A DNA stretch of 16,788 bases from positions 1-16,788 of the forward strand of contig CAMLRA010000082.1 of assembly GCA_946482325.1 (NCBI GenBank), read 5' to 3'. Origin of the DNA: an uncultured Chromatiaceae bacterium (GTDB taxonomy: Bacteria > Pseudomonadota > Gammaproteobacteria > Enterobacterales > Alteromonadaceae). Made by a program: the position numbers and the translations under genes. Positions 1 through 8,906 of the stretch are shown here, one piece after another (positions within the stretch are counted from its first letter, which is position 1; every line of letters starts with the position of its first letter). Under the pieces are notes generated by a model. That model did no database searches and was not told the origin of the DNA. It saw only the letters and a program-made list of their open reading frames with translations.

Positions 1-1
1 T

Positions 2-265
2 GTGCTTGATGAATTCCGCGTGCTGAATCAGGACGGCCTGCGTTATGACGACGAATTTATCAAACACAAAATTCTGGATGCCATCGGTGATTTATATATG
101 GCCGGTTACAGCATCCTCGGTGAATTCAAAGCCTATAAAACCGGTCACGCACTGAATAACCAGCTGCTGTGTGCGGTACTGGCTGATCAGGAAAACTGGG
201 AGTTTGTCACTTTCGACAAACCAGCGCAGCTGCCGATTTCCTATCTGGCGCCGCAACTGGCCTGA
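2..265 (+). CDS. lpxC: UDP-3-O-acyl-N-acetylglucosamine deacetylase, C-terminal fragment
   Basis: This is the last 87 codons of LpxC, cut by the left window edge. LpxC is the cytosolic zinc deacetylase that commits UDP-3-O-acyl-GlcNAc to lipid A synthesis. Seen in the fragment: an HKxLDAIGD block (fragment residues 22-30) whose His and Asp match the E. coli zinc ligands H238 and D242. It is followed by [10 protein letters not shown], where fragment His49 falls 27 residues after the first His, exactly as catalytic H265 follows H238. The end is intact with a TGA stop at 263-265, and a terminator follows. The GTG at position 2 is an internal codon, not the start. In E. coli lpxC is followed by secM and secA; here dciA and an M23 peptidase gene lie between lpxC and secA. 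Confidence 0.96.
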   Translation: MLDEFRVLNQDGLRYDDEFIKHKILDAIGDLYMAGYSILGEFKAYKTGHALNNQLLCAVLADQENWEFVTFDKPAQLPISYLAPQLA

Positions 266-284
266 TTGAACAGACCGAAATGAT

Positions 285-308
285 AAAGGTGGCTTAGGCC
301 ACCTTTTT
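285..308 (+). terminator. Rho-independent terminator of lpxC
   Basis: A perfect 9-bp stem (AAAGGTGGC at 285-293, GCCACCTTT at 298-306) with a TTAG loop runs into a short T tract. It starts about 20 nt after the lpxC stop. On the opposite strand it could also stop dciA transcripts, but the T tract there (TTTATCATTT) is poorer. Confidence 0.85.
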
Positions 309-330
309 CATTTTTGACACGTGCTATCGC

Positions 331-810
331 TTATTCCGCTTTTTTCCGTTGTTGTGCCAGCGCCGCCAGTTTACGTAGTTTTTCAGCCAGTACCGGGTCG
401 GCATGTTCGGCACTCGCCAGCAAATAATTCGCGGCCTGTTCACTGATTTGCCGCGCCTGCGGTGGTGCCGAGTTGTCAGGTTCCTGTGTCTGATAACGTA
501 AATCCAGGTTTGGATTGACCTCAATATCAATACCCATACATTCGGGCAGGACATTCTGGCGGAATTTCGTTAGAATATCGGCGTTCTGCATTTTCAGCCG
601 CGTAGCCCAGCTGGCAGAGCTGCACATTATTTGTACCCGACCGGCCTGAACCCGGTTTACCTTACAGAAAGTCAGCTTTTCCAGTTGCAAGATCTGCATT
701 AATTCGGTATTAAGATGTCGCACTATGTCTGCTTGCTGTTGCCCCTGATACACAGGGTTTTGTTGCAACAGCGTCATCAGGTCGACCGGTTTGCGCGAAT
801 AGCGGGCCAT
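331..810 (-). CDS. dciA: DUF721 family protein, DciA-type replicative helicase loader
   Basis: A 159-residue DUF721 protein. The family name DciA comes from work showing that it is the DnaB helicase operator/loader in bacteria lacking DnaC/DnaI-type loaders. Seen here: a compact N-terminal domain with the family pattern of hydrophobic strands followed by SSASWATRL and an amphipathic helix (about residues 62-85). The tail (residues 105-159) is Gln/Ala/Lys-rich and probably flexible. The frame stays open to 891, but the ATG at 810 gives the usual family length and avoids overlap with the divergent M23 gene, whose ATG is at 837. No strong Shine-Dalgarno precedes it. It is convergent with lpxC and divergent from M23. 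E. coli, which uses DnaC, lacks this gene at the locus. Function is inferred from the family. Confidence 0.82.
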   Translation of the reverse strand: MARYSRKPVDLMTLLQQNPVYQGQQQADIVRHLNTELMQILQLEKLTFCKVNRVQAGRVQIMCSSASWATRLKMQNADILTKFRQNVLPECMGIDIEVNPNLDLRYQTQEPDNSAPPQARQISEQAANYLLASAEHADPVLAEKLRKLAALAQQRKKAE

Positions 811-836
811 AACAAAAACACAGAAACTGAGGTCCC

Positions 837-1790
837 ATGAGTCTAACAGTTTTTCCGGATGACCGACATCAACACGGTCGTTTTGGGACAACCGCCAGTC
901 AGCGGTTAGTCAGTGCGGCTTTGCTGTTCTGTATTGCGGTCGGCGCCGGTGTGGCATTAGGCCGTATCTGGACAGATCCCCAGTCCTATCCATTGAATCC
1001 ACTTCCACAGAGCAATGAAACCGCTGAAATTGATGCCATCCGCCTTCAGGCTGAACATCAAATTGCGGCCCTGACAGCTAAAGTTGCTTCATTGCAGGCA
1101 CAGGTCAACCGGCTGAATATGGTCGGTGAACGCCTGATTGACGCCGCAGATTTGCCGGCTGAACAGTTTAATCTGCGTCAGGAGCCGCCAATGGGAGGCC
1201 CCGCCCAGACCTCGGTCGAGGATAGTTTATTTGCTGTGTCTGAAGTCCTGACCAGAATGTCGGAACTTGAACAAGATCTGCAACATGAACAATCCCGCTT
1301 TAGCCTGCTTGAATCTCTCGATTTGAATCACCATATCGGTTTAAACAGTCAGTTGTCTGGCCGGCCTGTGGTCGCAGGATATTTGTCATCTGCCTTTGGT
1401 GTGCGGACTGACCCATTTACCGGCGAACCAGCTATCCATCAGGGCGTTGATTTTGCCGGCGAAGAAGGCAGTGCGGTGATAGCGACCGCTGGCGGCATAG
1501 TGACTTGGGCCGGTGAACGTTTTGGTTATGGTCGGATGGTGGAAATTGAGCATGCCGGCGGTTATCGCACCCGCTATGCGCACGCAAAAGCAGTCAGCGT
1601 CCAGATTGGGCAGTTAGTGGACAAAGGCCAACAGGTCGCCACGCTCGGTAACACCGGCCGTTCGACCGGACCACATGTGCATTACGAAGTACTGAAAAAC
1701 GGCAAACAAATGAACCCGCAGGCTTTCATCGGCCCGCTTAATAACAGCTTATATGGCTCTGCCAGGACCGCCCAGCGGTCTCAACATTAA
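837..1790 (+). CDS. Membrane-anchored M23 (LytM-type) metallopeptidase
   Basis: A 317-residue probable peptidoglycan endopeptidase or LytM-domain regulator facing the periplasm. Seen in order: a short basic N-terminus, one transmembrane segment (about residues 23-42), a coiled-coil-like stretch (about 62-98), a linker, then a LytM/M23 domain (about 180-297). Zinc ligands are present: HxxxD at H201/D205 and HxH at H280/H282, with the additional catalytic-type H249 (YAH). All active-site positions are kept, so it may be an active enzyme rather than a degenerate EnvC/NlpD-like activator. The start ATG is supported by GAGG at 829-832. It lies 18 bp upstream of secA and is probably co-transcribed with it, in the place secM holds in E. 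coli. Its substrate and partner cannot be told from sequence. Confidence 0.9.
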   Translation: MSLTVFPDDRHQHGRFGTTASQRLVSAALLFCIAVGAGVALGRIWTDPQSYPLNPLPQSNETAEIDAIRLQAEHQIAALTAKVASLQAQVNRLNMVGERLIDAADLPAEQFNLRQEPPMGGPAQTSVEDSLFAVSEVLTRMSELEQDLQHEQSRFSLLESLDLNHHIGLNSQLSGRPVVAGYLSSAFGVRTDPFTGEPAIHQGVDFAGEEGSAVIATAGGIVTWAGERFGYGRMVEIEHAGGYRTRYAHAKAVSVQIGQLVDKGQQVATLGNTGRSTGPHVHYEVLKNGKQMNPQAFIGPLNNSLYGSARTAQRSQH

Positions 1791-1803
1791 AATAGTGGTA
1801 CCA
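1766..1803 (+). promoter_or_regulatory. Hairpin and palindrome in the M23–secA junction
   Basis: Seen: a perfect 6-bp stem GACCGC/GCGGTC (1766-1771 and 1775-1780) with a CCA loop in the last codons of the M23 gene. It is followed by the palindrome TGGTACCA (1796-1803) touching the secA ribosome-binding site. No T tract follows, so it is not a terminator. It may modulate secA translation; this is inference only. The secA Shine-Dalgarno AGGA (1803-1806) is only 2 nt from its ATG, which is unusually close and suggests weak initiation or coupling to the upstream gene. Confidence 0.35.
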
Positions 1804-1808
1804 GGACA

Positions 1809-4520
1809 ATGTTAGGAAAGCTTTTTACCAAATTAATTGGTAGCCGGAACGACCGTTATCTGAAAAAACTGCGCAAAACGGTCGACCAGATCAATGCGAT
1901 GGAAAGCCAGTATGTGGCGCTGTCAGATGCAGAATTGCAGCAAAAAACTGCTGAGTTCAAGCAACGTTATGCTGATGGTACCTCGCTGGATGACCTGTTG
2001 CCTGAAGCTTTCGCGACAGTGCGTGAAGCCAGTAAACGTATTTTTGGCATGCGTCATTTTGACGTACAGCTGATTGGTGGCATGGTACTGCATCAGGGGA
2101 AAATCTCTGAGATGCGTACCGGTGAAGGTAAAACCCTGACCGCGACGCTGCCAGCGTACCTGAATGCGTTAAGCGGCCGCGCCGTGCACGTCATTACGGT
2201 CAACGATTACCTCGCCAAGCGTGATGCCGCAACAAATGAACCACTGTTTAACTTCCTTGGGCTGACGGTTGGCGTGAACGTACCCGGCATGCAGCACATG
2301 GAAAAACAACAGGCTTACAACGCCGATATTACTTACGGTACCAATAACGAATTCGGTTTTGATTATTTACGCGATAACATGGCGTTCAGCATGCCAGACC
2401 GCGTCCAGCGCGACTTGGCCTTTGCCATTATCGATGAAGTTGACTCTATTTTAATCGACGAAGCCCGTACCCCACTGATTATCTCTGGCCAGGCTGAAGA
2501 CAGCTCAGAACTGTACCGTCAAATTGACCAGGTAGTGCCACAGCTGCAACGCCAGGAAAAAGAAGACGAAGAAGGTGAAATGGGCGATGGTCATTACACC
2601 ATCGACGAAAAAGCCAAGCAGATTTATCTGACTGAACGTGGCCAAATCCGCGTCGAAGAAATTCTGGTAGAACGCGGCCTGATGCAGCCGGGTGATTCGC
2701 TGTATTCCGCCACTAACATTACCTTATTACACCATGTTTACGCAGGCTTGCGGGCGCACAACCTGTTTAAGAAAGATGTGGATTACGTGGTGAAAGACGA
2801 CCAGATCGTCATCGTCGATGAACATACCGGCCGGACTATGGAAGGCCGTCGTTGGTCTGAAGGTTTACACCAGGCGATTGAAGCCAAAGAAGGTGTGCGC
2901 ATTCAGAACGAGAACCAGACTTTGGCGTCTATCACGTTCCAGAACTACTTCCGTTTGTACGACAAACTGGCGGGGATGACCGGGACAGCAGATACCGAAG
3001 CTTTTGAATTCCAGACTATTTATGGCCTGGAAACTATCGTCGTTCCAACCAACAGACCGATGGTGCGTAAAGACATGCCAGACCTGGTATATCTGACCGC
3101 GGAAGAAAAATATCAGGCGATTATCAAAGATATCGAAGCGACCCGCGCGCTGCAGCGCCCCATTCTGGTTGGTACTGCATCAATTGAAAGCTCTGAGTAT
3201 TTATCTTCATTGCTGCACAAAGCGAAAATCCCGCATCAGGTATTAAACGCCAAGTTCCACGCCAACGAAGCGCAGATTATTGCAGAAGCCGGCCGTCCGG
3301 GCACTGTGACTATCGCTACCAACATGGCCGGTCGTGGTACAGATATCGTGTTAGGTGGCAACTGGCAGTCAGATGTTGCGAAGCTCGATAATCCAAGCGA
3401 TGAACAAATTGCCGCGTTAAAAGCCGAATGGCAACAACGCCATGACGCCGTCATTGCCGCTGGTGGTTTACATATTATCGGTACTGAGCGTCACGAATCC
3501 CGCCGGATTGACAACCAGTTGCGTGGTCGTGCCGGTCGTCAGGGTGATGCGGGTTCCAGCCGTTTTTATCTGGCGCTGGATGACGCGTTAATGCGAATTT
3601 TTGCGTCGGACCGCATGGCGGGTATGATGCGTAAACTGGGCATGGAGCCTGGTGAAGCCATTGAACATCCGCTGGTGAGCCGCGCTATCGAAAACGCCCA
3701 GCGTAAAGTAGAAGCGCGTAACTTCGATATCCGTAAGCAATTACTGGAATTTGATGATGTAGCCAACGATCAGCGTAAAGTTGTTTACGAACAACGCAAT
3801 GAACTGTTGGCGGCAGAAGATATCACTGAAACGATTGCCGCAGTGCGTCATGACGTGGTTGAATCTGTGATTAACCAGTATATCCCGCCACAGTCGCTGG
3901 ACGAAATGTGGGATATCCCAGGCCTTGAAGCCCGTTTCCGCGCCGATTTTGCCATTGATATGCCAATCGCCAAATGGTTGGCGGACGATAACAAACTGTT
4001 CGAAGAAAAGCTGCGCGAACGTATTCAGGACGTCGTCGAGAAAACTTACCAGCTGAAAGAAGAGATGGTGGGGGCACCTGTGTTGCGTCAGTTTGAAAAA
4101 GCCGTGATGCTGCAAAGCCTCGACACCCATTGGAAAGAACATCTGGCAGCAATGGATCACCTGCGTCAGGGCATTAATCTGCGCGGTTATGCGCAGAAGA
4201 ACCCGAAACAGGAATACAAGCGCGAAGCCTTTGAGCTGTTCTCGAATATGCTGGACCAGCTGAAACTGGATGTGATTGGCGTGCTGAGCCGTGTACAGAT
4301 CCGCGCGCCGGAAGATGTTGAAGCGGTGGAAGAACAGCGTCGTAAAGCTGATCAGGTCGAAATGGCGTATCAGCATGAAGAAGCTGAACATATCGGCGGT
4401 GAAGTGCCGGCGACGCCGCCAGGACCTGTGTTCCGCGATGCCGAGAAAATCGGCCGCAATGACCCATGCCCTTGTGGCTCAGGTAAAAAGTACAAACAGT
4501 GTCATGGTAAGCTGAGCTGA
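1809..4520 (+). CDS. secA: Protein translocase ATPase subunit SecA
   Basis: A 903-residue preprotein translocase motor (E. coli SecA is 901). It couples ATP hydrolysis to movement of unfolded precursors through SecYEG. Seen: Walker A GEGKT with K108, DEVD Walker B at D209-D212, the nucleotide-binding domain 2 signature around [10 protein letters not shown], and [21 protein letters not shown]. The C-terminal zinc-finger tail has CPC…CH (C887, C889, C898, H899) for SecB and ribosome contact. Residue numbering of the N-terminal motifs equals E. coli, which fixes the start ATG. It is preceded by the M23 gene with an 18-bp gap and followed by a strong terminator. There is no SecM-like arrest-peptide gene upstream, so the E. 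coli form of secretion-responsive control is not evident. Confidence 0.99.
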   Translation: MLGKLFTKLIGSRNDRYLKKLRKTVDQINAMESQYVALSDAELQQKTAEFKQRYADGTSLDDLLPEAFATVREASKRIFGMRHFDVQLIGGMVLHQGKISEMRTGEGKTLTATLPAYLNALSGRAVHVITVNDYLAKRDAATNEPLFNFLGLTVGVNVPGMQHMEKQQAYNADITYGTNNEFGFDYLRDNMAFSMPDRVQRDLAFAIIDEVDSILIDEARTPLIISGQAEDSSELYRQIDQVVPQLQRQEKEDEEGEMGDGHYTIDEKAKQIYLTERGQIRVEEILVERGLMQPGDSLYSATNITLLHHVYAGLRAHNLFKKDVDYVVKDDQIVIVDEHTGRTMEGRRWSEGLHQAIEAKEGVRIQNENQTLASITFQNYFRLYDKLAGMTGTADTEAFEFQTIYGLETIVVPTNRPMVRKDMPDLVYLTAEEKYQAIIKDIEATRALQRPILVGTASIESSEYLSSLLHKAKIPHQVLNAKFHANEAQIIAEAGRPGTVTIATNMAGRGTDIVLGGNWQSDVAKLDNPSDEQIAALKAEWQQRHDAVIAAGGLHIIGTERHESRRIDNQLRGRAGRQGDAGSSRFYLALDDALMRIFASDRMAGMMRKLGMEPGEAIEHPLVSRAIENAQRKVEARNFDIRKQLLEFDDVANDQRKVVYEQRNELLAAEDITETIAAVRHDVVESVINQYIPPQSLDEMWDIPGLEARFRADFAIDMPIAKWLADDNKLFEEKLRERIQDVVEKTYQLKEEMVGAPVLRQFEKAVMLQSLDTHWKEHLAAMDHLRQGINLRGYAQKNPKQEYKREAFELFSNMLDQLKLDVIGVLSRVQIRAPEDVEAVEEQRRKADQVEMAYQHEEAEHIGGEVPATPPGPVFRDAEKIGRNDPCPCGSGKKYKQCHGKLS

Positions 4521-4539
4521 TCAGGCTTTCAGAGTGTCC

Positions 4540-4568
4540 AAAAAAGCAGAGCTCGCTCTGCTTTTTTT
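4540..4568 (+). terminator. Rho-independent terminator of secA
   Basis: An 11-bp stem (AAAAAGCAGAG at 4541-4551, CTCTGCTTTTT at 4556-4566) with a CTCG loop, ending in seven Ts. It starts about 20 nt after the secA stop and separates secA from mutT. Confidence 0.93.
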
Positions 4569-4640
4569 GTTTCTGGTATACCGAAAAAAACGATAACGCA
4601 GCCTGTATCTGAATGAATCTCATCCAAACGAGGAGAAACA

Positions 4641-5045
4641 ATGAAATCTATCCATGTCGCCGTTGGGGTGATCACTCGTGGCGAGCAAGTCTTTATCAGT
4701 AAAAGACCAGAACAGCTGCATCAGGGGGGCCGTTGGGAGTTTCCCGGCGGGAAAGTAGAGCCCGGTGAAACAGTGTCCGAAGCGCTGCAACGGGAATTAT
4801 GGGAAGAGGTGGGCTTAACTGTGACTGAGGCAGTCGCGTTGCTGCAATTGGAATATGATTACCCGGAAAAACGGGTATTGCTTGATGTCTGGCATGTGGT
4901 CAATCCACAGGGGGCAGGTGAGGGGCGCGAAGGCCAGCAGGTGGCGTGGGTGCATTACAGCGAACTGGCCGGTTATCAGTTTCCGGATGCGAATGCGCCG
5001 ATCCTGAGCGCAGTCGCAACCTTGTTTCAGTCAGCGGGTAACTAG
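4641..5045 (+). CDS. mutT: 8-oxo-dGTP diphosphatase MutT
   Basis: A 134-residue Nudix hydrolase that removes 8-oxo-dGTP from the nucleotide pool and so prevents A:T to C:G transversions. The complete Nudix box is present: G37 x5 E43 x7 R51 E52 L53 x E55 E56 x G58 L59, at the same place as in E. coli MutT. The RWEFPGGK lead-in (residues 31-38) is typical of MutT proper. The ATG has a strong AGGAGA at 4631-4636. A terminator separates it from secA, so it probably has its own promoter in 4569-4630, although I could not pick a convincing one. The stop codon overlaps the convergent yacG stop by 4 bp. The secA–mutT neighbourhood is conserved with E. coli. Confidence 0.95.
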   Translation: MKSIHVAVGVITRGEQVFISKRPEQLHQGGRWEFPGGKVEPGETVSEALQRELWEEVGLTVTEAVALLQLEYDYPEKRVLLDVWHVVNPQGAGEGREGQQVAWVHYSELAGYQFPDANAPILSAVATLFQSAGN

Positions 5046-5278
5046 TCTTTAAAAAACTGGTTGTCCTGCTGCATTAGTTCATCTTCCAGAGCCAGTAAAT
5101 CCGCATCACCGATACCGGCTTCAATCGGGCTTTTATCGGCAATACGGCGGCTTTCGCTGGCCCATTCCCCTAAATCGATCAAACGGCAGCGGTCGCTGCA
5201 AAAAGGCCGGAAACGGGATTCAGGCTGCCAAATCACATCGGTCTGGCAGGTCGGGCATTTCACAATAGTGGGAGACAT
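5042..5278 (-). CDS. yacG: DNA gyrase inhibitor YacG
   Basis: A 78-residue zinc protein. E. coli YacG binds GyrB and inhibits gyrase. Four zinc-binding cysteines are seen at C8, C11, C27 and C31 (CPTC…CSDRC), followed by the family's [13 protein letters not shown] block and an acidic tail. Length and motif spacing match the family. It is the last gene of the pilB–pilC–pilD–coaE–zapD–yacG operon, 43 nt after zapD. Its stop overlaps the mutT stop tail to tail, with no terminator between. The Shine-Dalgarno is weak (TGAG about 11 nt upstream), which suggests coupling to zapD. Confidence 0.95.
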   Translation of the reverse strand: MSPTIVKCPTCQTDVIWQPESRFRPFCSDRCRLIDLGEWASESRRIADKSPIEAGIGDADLLALEDELMQQDNQFFKD

Positions 5279-5321
5279 CAGAATTACTCAGCAGGGCTCA
5301 AAACAGACGCTATTATACGGC

Positions 5322-6074
5322 TTAACAGCAGGCCAGCTCAAAGCCAATATGCTGGTCCGTAGTCGCACGGCCCTGGGTATCACATAGCTGCATAAAACGA
5401 ATGGCATAACGATATTTATTACCGCTAATCGTCGGGTAACAGCCGTAACTCAGTGGATAACGCAGACGTAGCAGTTCAAATTGTTCGGTGTTGCTCTGAA
5501 AAAAACCATTTTCAGCAATCACGTTCTGGAATTGGCCACGCTCGCGGATGAATGTCAGTACAAAACTAATCGCCTGTTCGACCAACGCCAGCTGCGCGAT
5601 CCAGTCCTGTGCCTGTTTTTGCCGCGCTGACAGTTCCAGTGTGTACCAGTACTGCAATTGTGGTAAGTCAAAATAACAAGTGCCGCCCGGGATAAAAAAG
5701 CGCTGTCGCAGCGGGCCTAAAAATTTATCGTCTTTAAGCACATTCGCAAATTTAGCGCCGCGTAGCAGTTCGCTTTGTAGCCGCACGGATTTTTGCAGCA
5801 TGCTGCTGAGCAGATCGTCGGAAATATGCGGATGGCGTGACCAATTGACTAATGCGCCTTCACAGCGCTCGACGTCTTTAATCAGGTCTGGCCGGATGTC
5901 ATTGCGGTCTAAGACTTCAATTAAGGCAAACAAGGAGGTAAAAAAGCCGAGCTGCTGTGATTCATTGGCCAGCGCCAGTTGATGATGGACTTGTTGAAAT
6001 AGATATTCGACGCGCAGATAAGTGCGGACTTTTTCGTTCAGCGGATGTTCGTAGACGAGGCAGCTGTCAGTCAA
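5322..6074 (-). CDS. zapD: Cell division protein ZapD
   Basis: A 250-residue ZapD (YacF). It cross-links FtsZ protofilaments and helps Z-ring assembly in the cytosol. Seen: the conserved N-terminus with YEHPLNEKVRTYLRVE (residues 8-23), a predominantly helical N-terminal half, the RQRFFIPGGTCYFDLP block and the family C-terminus HIGFELACC (E. coli ends in DFELACC). The start is TTG at 6074: no ATG or GTG exists between the coaE stop and the conserved core, and TTG puts the EHPLNEK block one residue from its position in E. coli. Upstream GGAG is distant. It lies 45 nt after coaE in the same operon. Confidence 0.95.
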   Translation of the reverse strand: MTDSCLVYEHPLNEKVRTYLRVEYLFQQVHHQLALANESQQLGFFTSLFALIEVLDRNDIRPDLIKDVERCEGALVNWSRHPHISDDLLSSMLQKSVRLQSELLRGAKFANVLKDDKFLGPLRQRFFIPGGTCYFDLPQLQYWYTLELSARQKQAQDWIAQLALVEQAISFVLTFIRERGQFQNVIAENGFFQSNTEQFELLRLRYPLSYGCYPTISGNKYRYAIRFMQLCDTQGRATTDQHIGFELACC

Positions 6075-6119
6075 AAGTTCCGTACTCCGAGTTATGCAGA
6101 CAATCGGTTTAAAATAAAC

Positions 6120-6761
6120 CTAAGTCAGCGATTTGGCTAGTTTTTCTTCAGCCAACTGCAGAAAGACCCGATGCAGTTGTGTCACCTTACCTGCCAGCAG
6201 TGCTGGTGGCGCCTCATTATCGATCACGTAATCAGCAGCGGACAGACGTTCGGTCCGGCTACACTGCGCGGCCATGATAGCTTTCACCAGTTCGGCGCTG
6301 TTGTGGTCGCGTTGCATAGTGCGGCTTATTTGCGTTTCTGGCGTGACGTCAACCACCAGCACCACATCGACCAGCAAATTTAACTGATTTTCCAGCAGCA
6401 GCGGCGCCACCAAAATGCTGTAGGGCGAGGCAGCATTGTCCAGTTGAGCCAGCATGTGCTGACGGATCAGCGGATGCAGCAGCTGATTCAGCCAGTTTTT
6501 GGCTTCAGCATCGGCAAACACGATTTGTCTTAATTTGGCTCTGTCGAGCTGGCCGTCAGCGCCCAGTACCTGCGGGCCAAAAAACGCGCTGATTTGTGTC
6601 AGCGCCTCTGAACCCGGCGCCACCACCTCTCTGGCAACGATGTCGGCATCTACAATAGTGATCCCCAGCGCGGCAAAGGCCGCTGCGACGGTCGATTTAC
6701 CACTACCAATTCCGCCGGTCAAACCGACTCGAAAGTGTTGGCTGGTCTGCTTCGGGTGCAT
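6120..6761 (-). CDS. coaE: Dephospho-CoA kinase
   Basis: A 213-residue CoaE, which phosphorylates dephospho-CoA with ATP in the last step of coenzyme A synthesis. Seen: P-loop GGIGSGKST (residues 16-24), the DAD motif at 38-40, an LLHPLIR substrate-lid segment near 94-100, and the VAPLLLE block near 118-124, all typical of the family. The ATG directly follows the pilD stop (TAAATG, no gap) and has no obvious Shine-Dalgarno, so translation is probably coupled to pilD. In many gammaproteobacteria pilD and coaE are neighbours; E. coli has guaC and hofCB upstream instead. Confidence 0.97.
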   Translation of the reverse strand: MHPKQTSQHFRVGLTGGIGSGKSTVAAAFAALGITIVDADIVAREVVAPGSEALTQISAFFGPQVLGADGQLDRAKLRQIVFADAEAKNWLNQLLHPLIRQHMLAQLDNAASPYSILVAPLLLENQLNLLVDVVLVVDVTPETQISRTMQRDHNSAELVKAIMAAQCSRTERLSAADYVIDNEAPPALLAGKVTQLHRVFLQLAEEKLAKSLT

Positions 6762-7655
6762 TTACAGCCCGATACTACGCAAATAAGCATCGCTGATTTG
6801 ACTGCCCCATAACATCGCAATCCAGCCGGCCGCAGCGATATAAGGTCCAAACGGAATGGCGGTGCTTTGCTCTTTTTTCTGCACTGCGAGCATCACACTG
6901 CCAATCACAGCACCGACCACAGATGACAGCAAAATAATCAGTGGTAACTGTTGCCAGCCGAGCAGCGCACCAAAAATCGCCATTAATTTAAAATCACCGT
7001 AACCCATGCCCTCTTTACCGGTCAGCAATTTAAATCCCCAATACACCGACCACAGCGACAGATAACCGCAAGCTGCACCAATAATCGCCTGCTGGGGCGC
7101 AATACCAACGCCAGCCGCAGATGCTGCCAGGACCAGCCACAGCAGCGGCAACGTGATTTGGTCCGGTAGCAGCATTTTGTCGATATCGATAAAAGTCAGC
7201 GCGACCAGACACCAGGTTAACACCAGCAGCAGCAAGCCATAAGCCGTCGCGCCGGTTTGCCAGATCACCAGGCCGGACAGCACCGCCGTCAGCAGTTCTA
7301 CCGCCGGATAACGTGGGCTGATTGGCGCTTTACAATAACGGCATTGACCACCAAGGCTCAGCCAGCTCAGCAGCGGAATATTGTCCAAAGCGCTTAATTG
7401 TGTCTGACAATGCTGACAACGCGAGCGTGGTGTGGCCAGATTAAAGGTCTCAGCAGGGACTGCCGGTTCGTCCGGCTGAAAATATTCGCGATATTCCTGT
7501 TGCCAGCTTTTTTCCATCATCACCGGCAAACGGTAGATCACCACATTTAAAAAACTACCGACACACAAACTGAATAACACGACTGTGCTTATCAGCCACA
7601 CCGGGTTTTGTTGTAAAAAGCTGACCATCAGCGAGAGTTGTTCCGGCATAGACAT
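6762..7655 (-). CDS. pilD: Prepilin peptidase / N-methyltransferase PilD
   Basis: A 297-residue inner-membrane aspartic protease that cleaves type IV prepilins (here PilA) after the Gly before Phe and methylates the new N-terminus. Seen: a first membrane helix (19-41), a cytosolic zinc domain with two CxxC pairs (C80/C83 and C105/C108), then several membrane helices carrying the catalytic aspartates. These are D157 in the IDIDKMLLPD block and D221 in GYGDFK, with the same 64-residue spacing as D149/D213 of Pseudomonas PilD. The start codon overlaps the pilC stop by one nucleotide (TAATG). An alternative start two codons later is possible. It lies in an operon with pilBC upstream and coaE downstream. 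Confidence 0.97.
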   Translation of the reverse strand: MSMPEQLSLMVSFLQQNPVWLISTVVLFSLCVGSFLNVVIYRLPVMMEKSWQQEYREYFQPDEPAVPAETFNLATPRSRCQHCQTQLSALDNIPLLSWLSLGGQCRYCKAPISPRYPAVELLTAVLSGLVIWQTGATAYGLLLLVLTWCLVALTFIDIDKMLLPDQITLPLLWLVLAASAAGVGIAPQQAIIGAACGYLSLWSVYWGFKLLTGKEGMGYGDFKLMAIFGALLGWQQLPLIILLSSVVGAVIGSVMLAVQKKEQSTAIPFGPYIAAAGWIAMLWGSQISDAYLRSIGL

Positions 7656-8881
7656 TATTTGATCACCGCACCCATTTGGAAAATTGGTAAATACATGGCA
7701 ATGATAAGGCCGCCGATCAAAACCCCCAGCACAGCCATAATCAGCGGCTCCAGCAGTGCAGTCAGACCGTCGACGGCATCATCTACTTCCTGTTCGTAAA
7801 TGTTGGCAACCCGCGCCAGCATGTCATCGAGTGAGCCGGATTCTTCACCAATCGATACCATCTGGATCACCATTTCCGGAAAACGGTTGGTCGTTTTCAT
7901 CGAGCTGAACATCTGGCCACCGGCTGAAACATCAGCCCGCACTTCCATAATGGCGTTTTTGTAGATTTCATTACCGGCAGCGCCGGCAGCCGATTCCAGC
8001 GCCTCAATCAGCGGCACGCCGGCGGCAAAAGTGGTAGATAAAGTGCGGGCATAACGCGCCACCGCCGCTTTATTCAGAATGTCGCCGACCACGGGCGCTT
8101 TGAGGATCATTGCATCAGCGGCGGTGCGAAAATTCAGACTGGTTTTATACATTTTGCCAATCACTTTAAAGGCGACAACGATAATACCCAGCACCACCCA
8201 CCAATAGGCCTGCATCAATTCTGAAAGCTTCACCACGAACAGAGTAAAGGCTGGTAACTCAGCACCAAAGCCGGCAAAGATTTCAGCAAATTGTGGCACA
8301 ACAAAAATCAGCAAAATCGAGGTCACAATCAGTGCGACGATAATGACTGCGACCGGATAAAACATCGCTTTTTTGATTTTTGACTTCAGGGCTTCGGCTT
8401 TTTCTTTGTAAATCGCGATACGGTCGAAAATGCGGTCCAGCGCACCGGATTGTTCACCGGACTTCACCAGGTCGCAGTACAGGTCATCAAAGTACTTCGG
8501 CTGTTCGCGCAGGACTTCCGATAAAGGCAAACCACCCTGGACCTTTAACGAGATTTTTTGCATCAGTACCCGCAGGTTCTTTTTTTCCGAGCCCGAGGCA
8601 ATCAGGTCAATTGACTGTACCAGCGGCACACCTGCCGCCAGCATAGTCGCGATCTGCCGGGTGACGATGGCAATATCCACCGGCACAATCTTTGGGTCGC
8701 CGCCAAACAATGGCTTGGCTTGTTTGCGCACCAGCGACGGTGTAATGCCTTGCTGACGTAACAAGGCTTTGGCTTCCATCACTGAACTGGCTTTGATTTC
8801 GCCCTGAGTCTTCTTGCCGCGTCTGTTGAGACCTTTCCAGTCGTAGCTGTCTAACTCTTTGATTTTTGGAGCCGCCGCCAT
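7655..8881 (-). CDS. pilC: Type IV pilus inner-membrane platform protein PilC
   Basis: A 408-residue GspF/PilC family protein, the inner-membrane platform coupled to the extension and retraction ATPases. Two T2SF repeats are seen (about residues 72-195 and 275-398), each with the paired motif GxPL and a GExSGxLD block (142-149 and 345-352). Membrane helices lie near 174-196, 225-243 and 379-401. The N-terminal 60 residues have the usual YxWxGxNRRGKKxxGEI pattern. A strong AGGAAGGA lies just upstream of the ATG. It is 25 nt after pilB and overlaps pilD by one nucleotide. Confidence 0.97.
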   Translation of the reverse strand: MAAAPKIKELDSYDWKGLNRRGKKTQGEIKASSVMEAKALLRQQGITPSLVRKQAKPLFGGDPKIVPVDIAIVTRQIATMLAAGVPLVQSIDLIASGSEKKNLRVLMQKISLKVQGGLPLSEVLREQPKYFDDLYCDLVKSGEQSGALDRIFDRIAIYKEKAEALKSKIKKAMFYPVAVIIVALIVTSILLIFVVPQFAEIFAGFGAELPAFTLFVVKLSELMQAYWWVVLGIIVVAFKVIGKMYKTSLNFRTAADAMILKAPVVGDILNKAAVARYARTLSTTFAAGVPLIEALESAAGAAGNEIYKNAIMEVRADVSAGGQMFSSMKTTNRFPEMVIQMVSIGEESGSLDDMLARVANIYEQEVDDAVDGLTALLEPLIMAVLGVLIGGLIIAMYLPIFQMGAVIK

Positions 8882-8906
8882 AAAGTTTCCTTCCTGCTTC
8901 GTCTTC

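Noticed and set aside
811..891. Upstream extension of dciA to 891
   Set aside because: The extra 27 residues overlap the start of the divergent M23 gene and add a segment unlike the family N-terminus; ATG 810 gives normal length.
1740..1808. SecM- or VemP-like arrest peptide before secA
   Set aside because: The M23 C-terminal tail (…GSARTAQRSQH) contains neither known arrest motif, and no other small frame with a signal peptide precedes secA.
3741..4391. 216-residue open frame antisense to secA
   Set aside because: It lies fully inside secA, has no recognisable domain, and is rich in Phe/His as expected for a shadow of conserved coding sequence.
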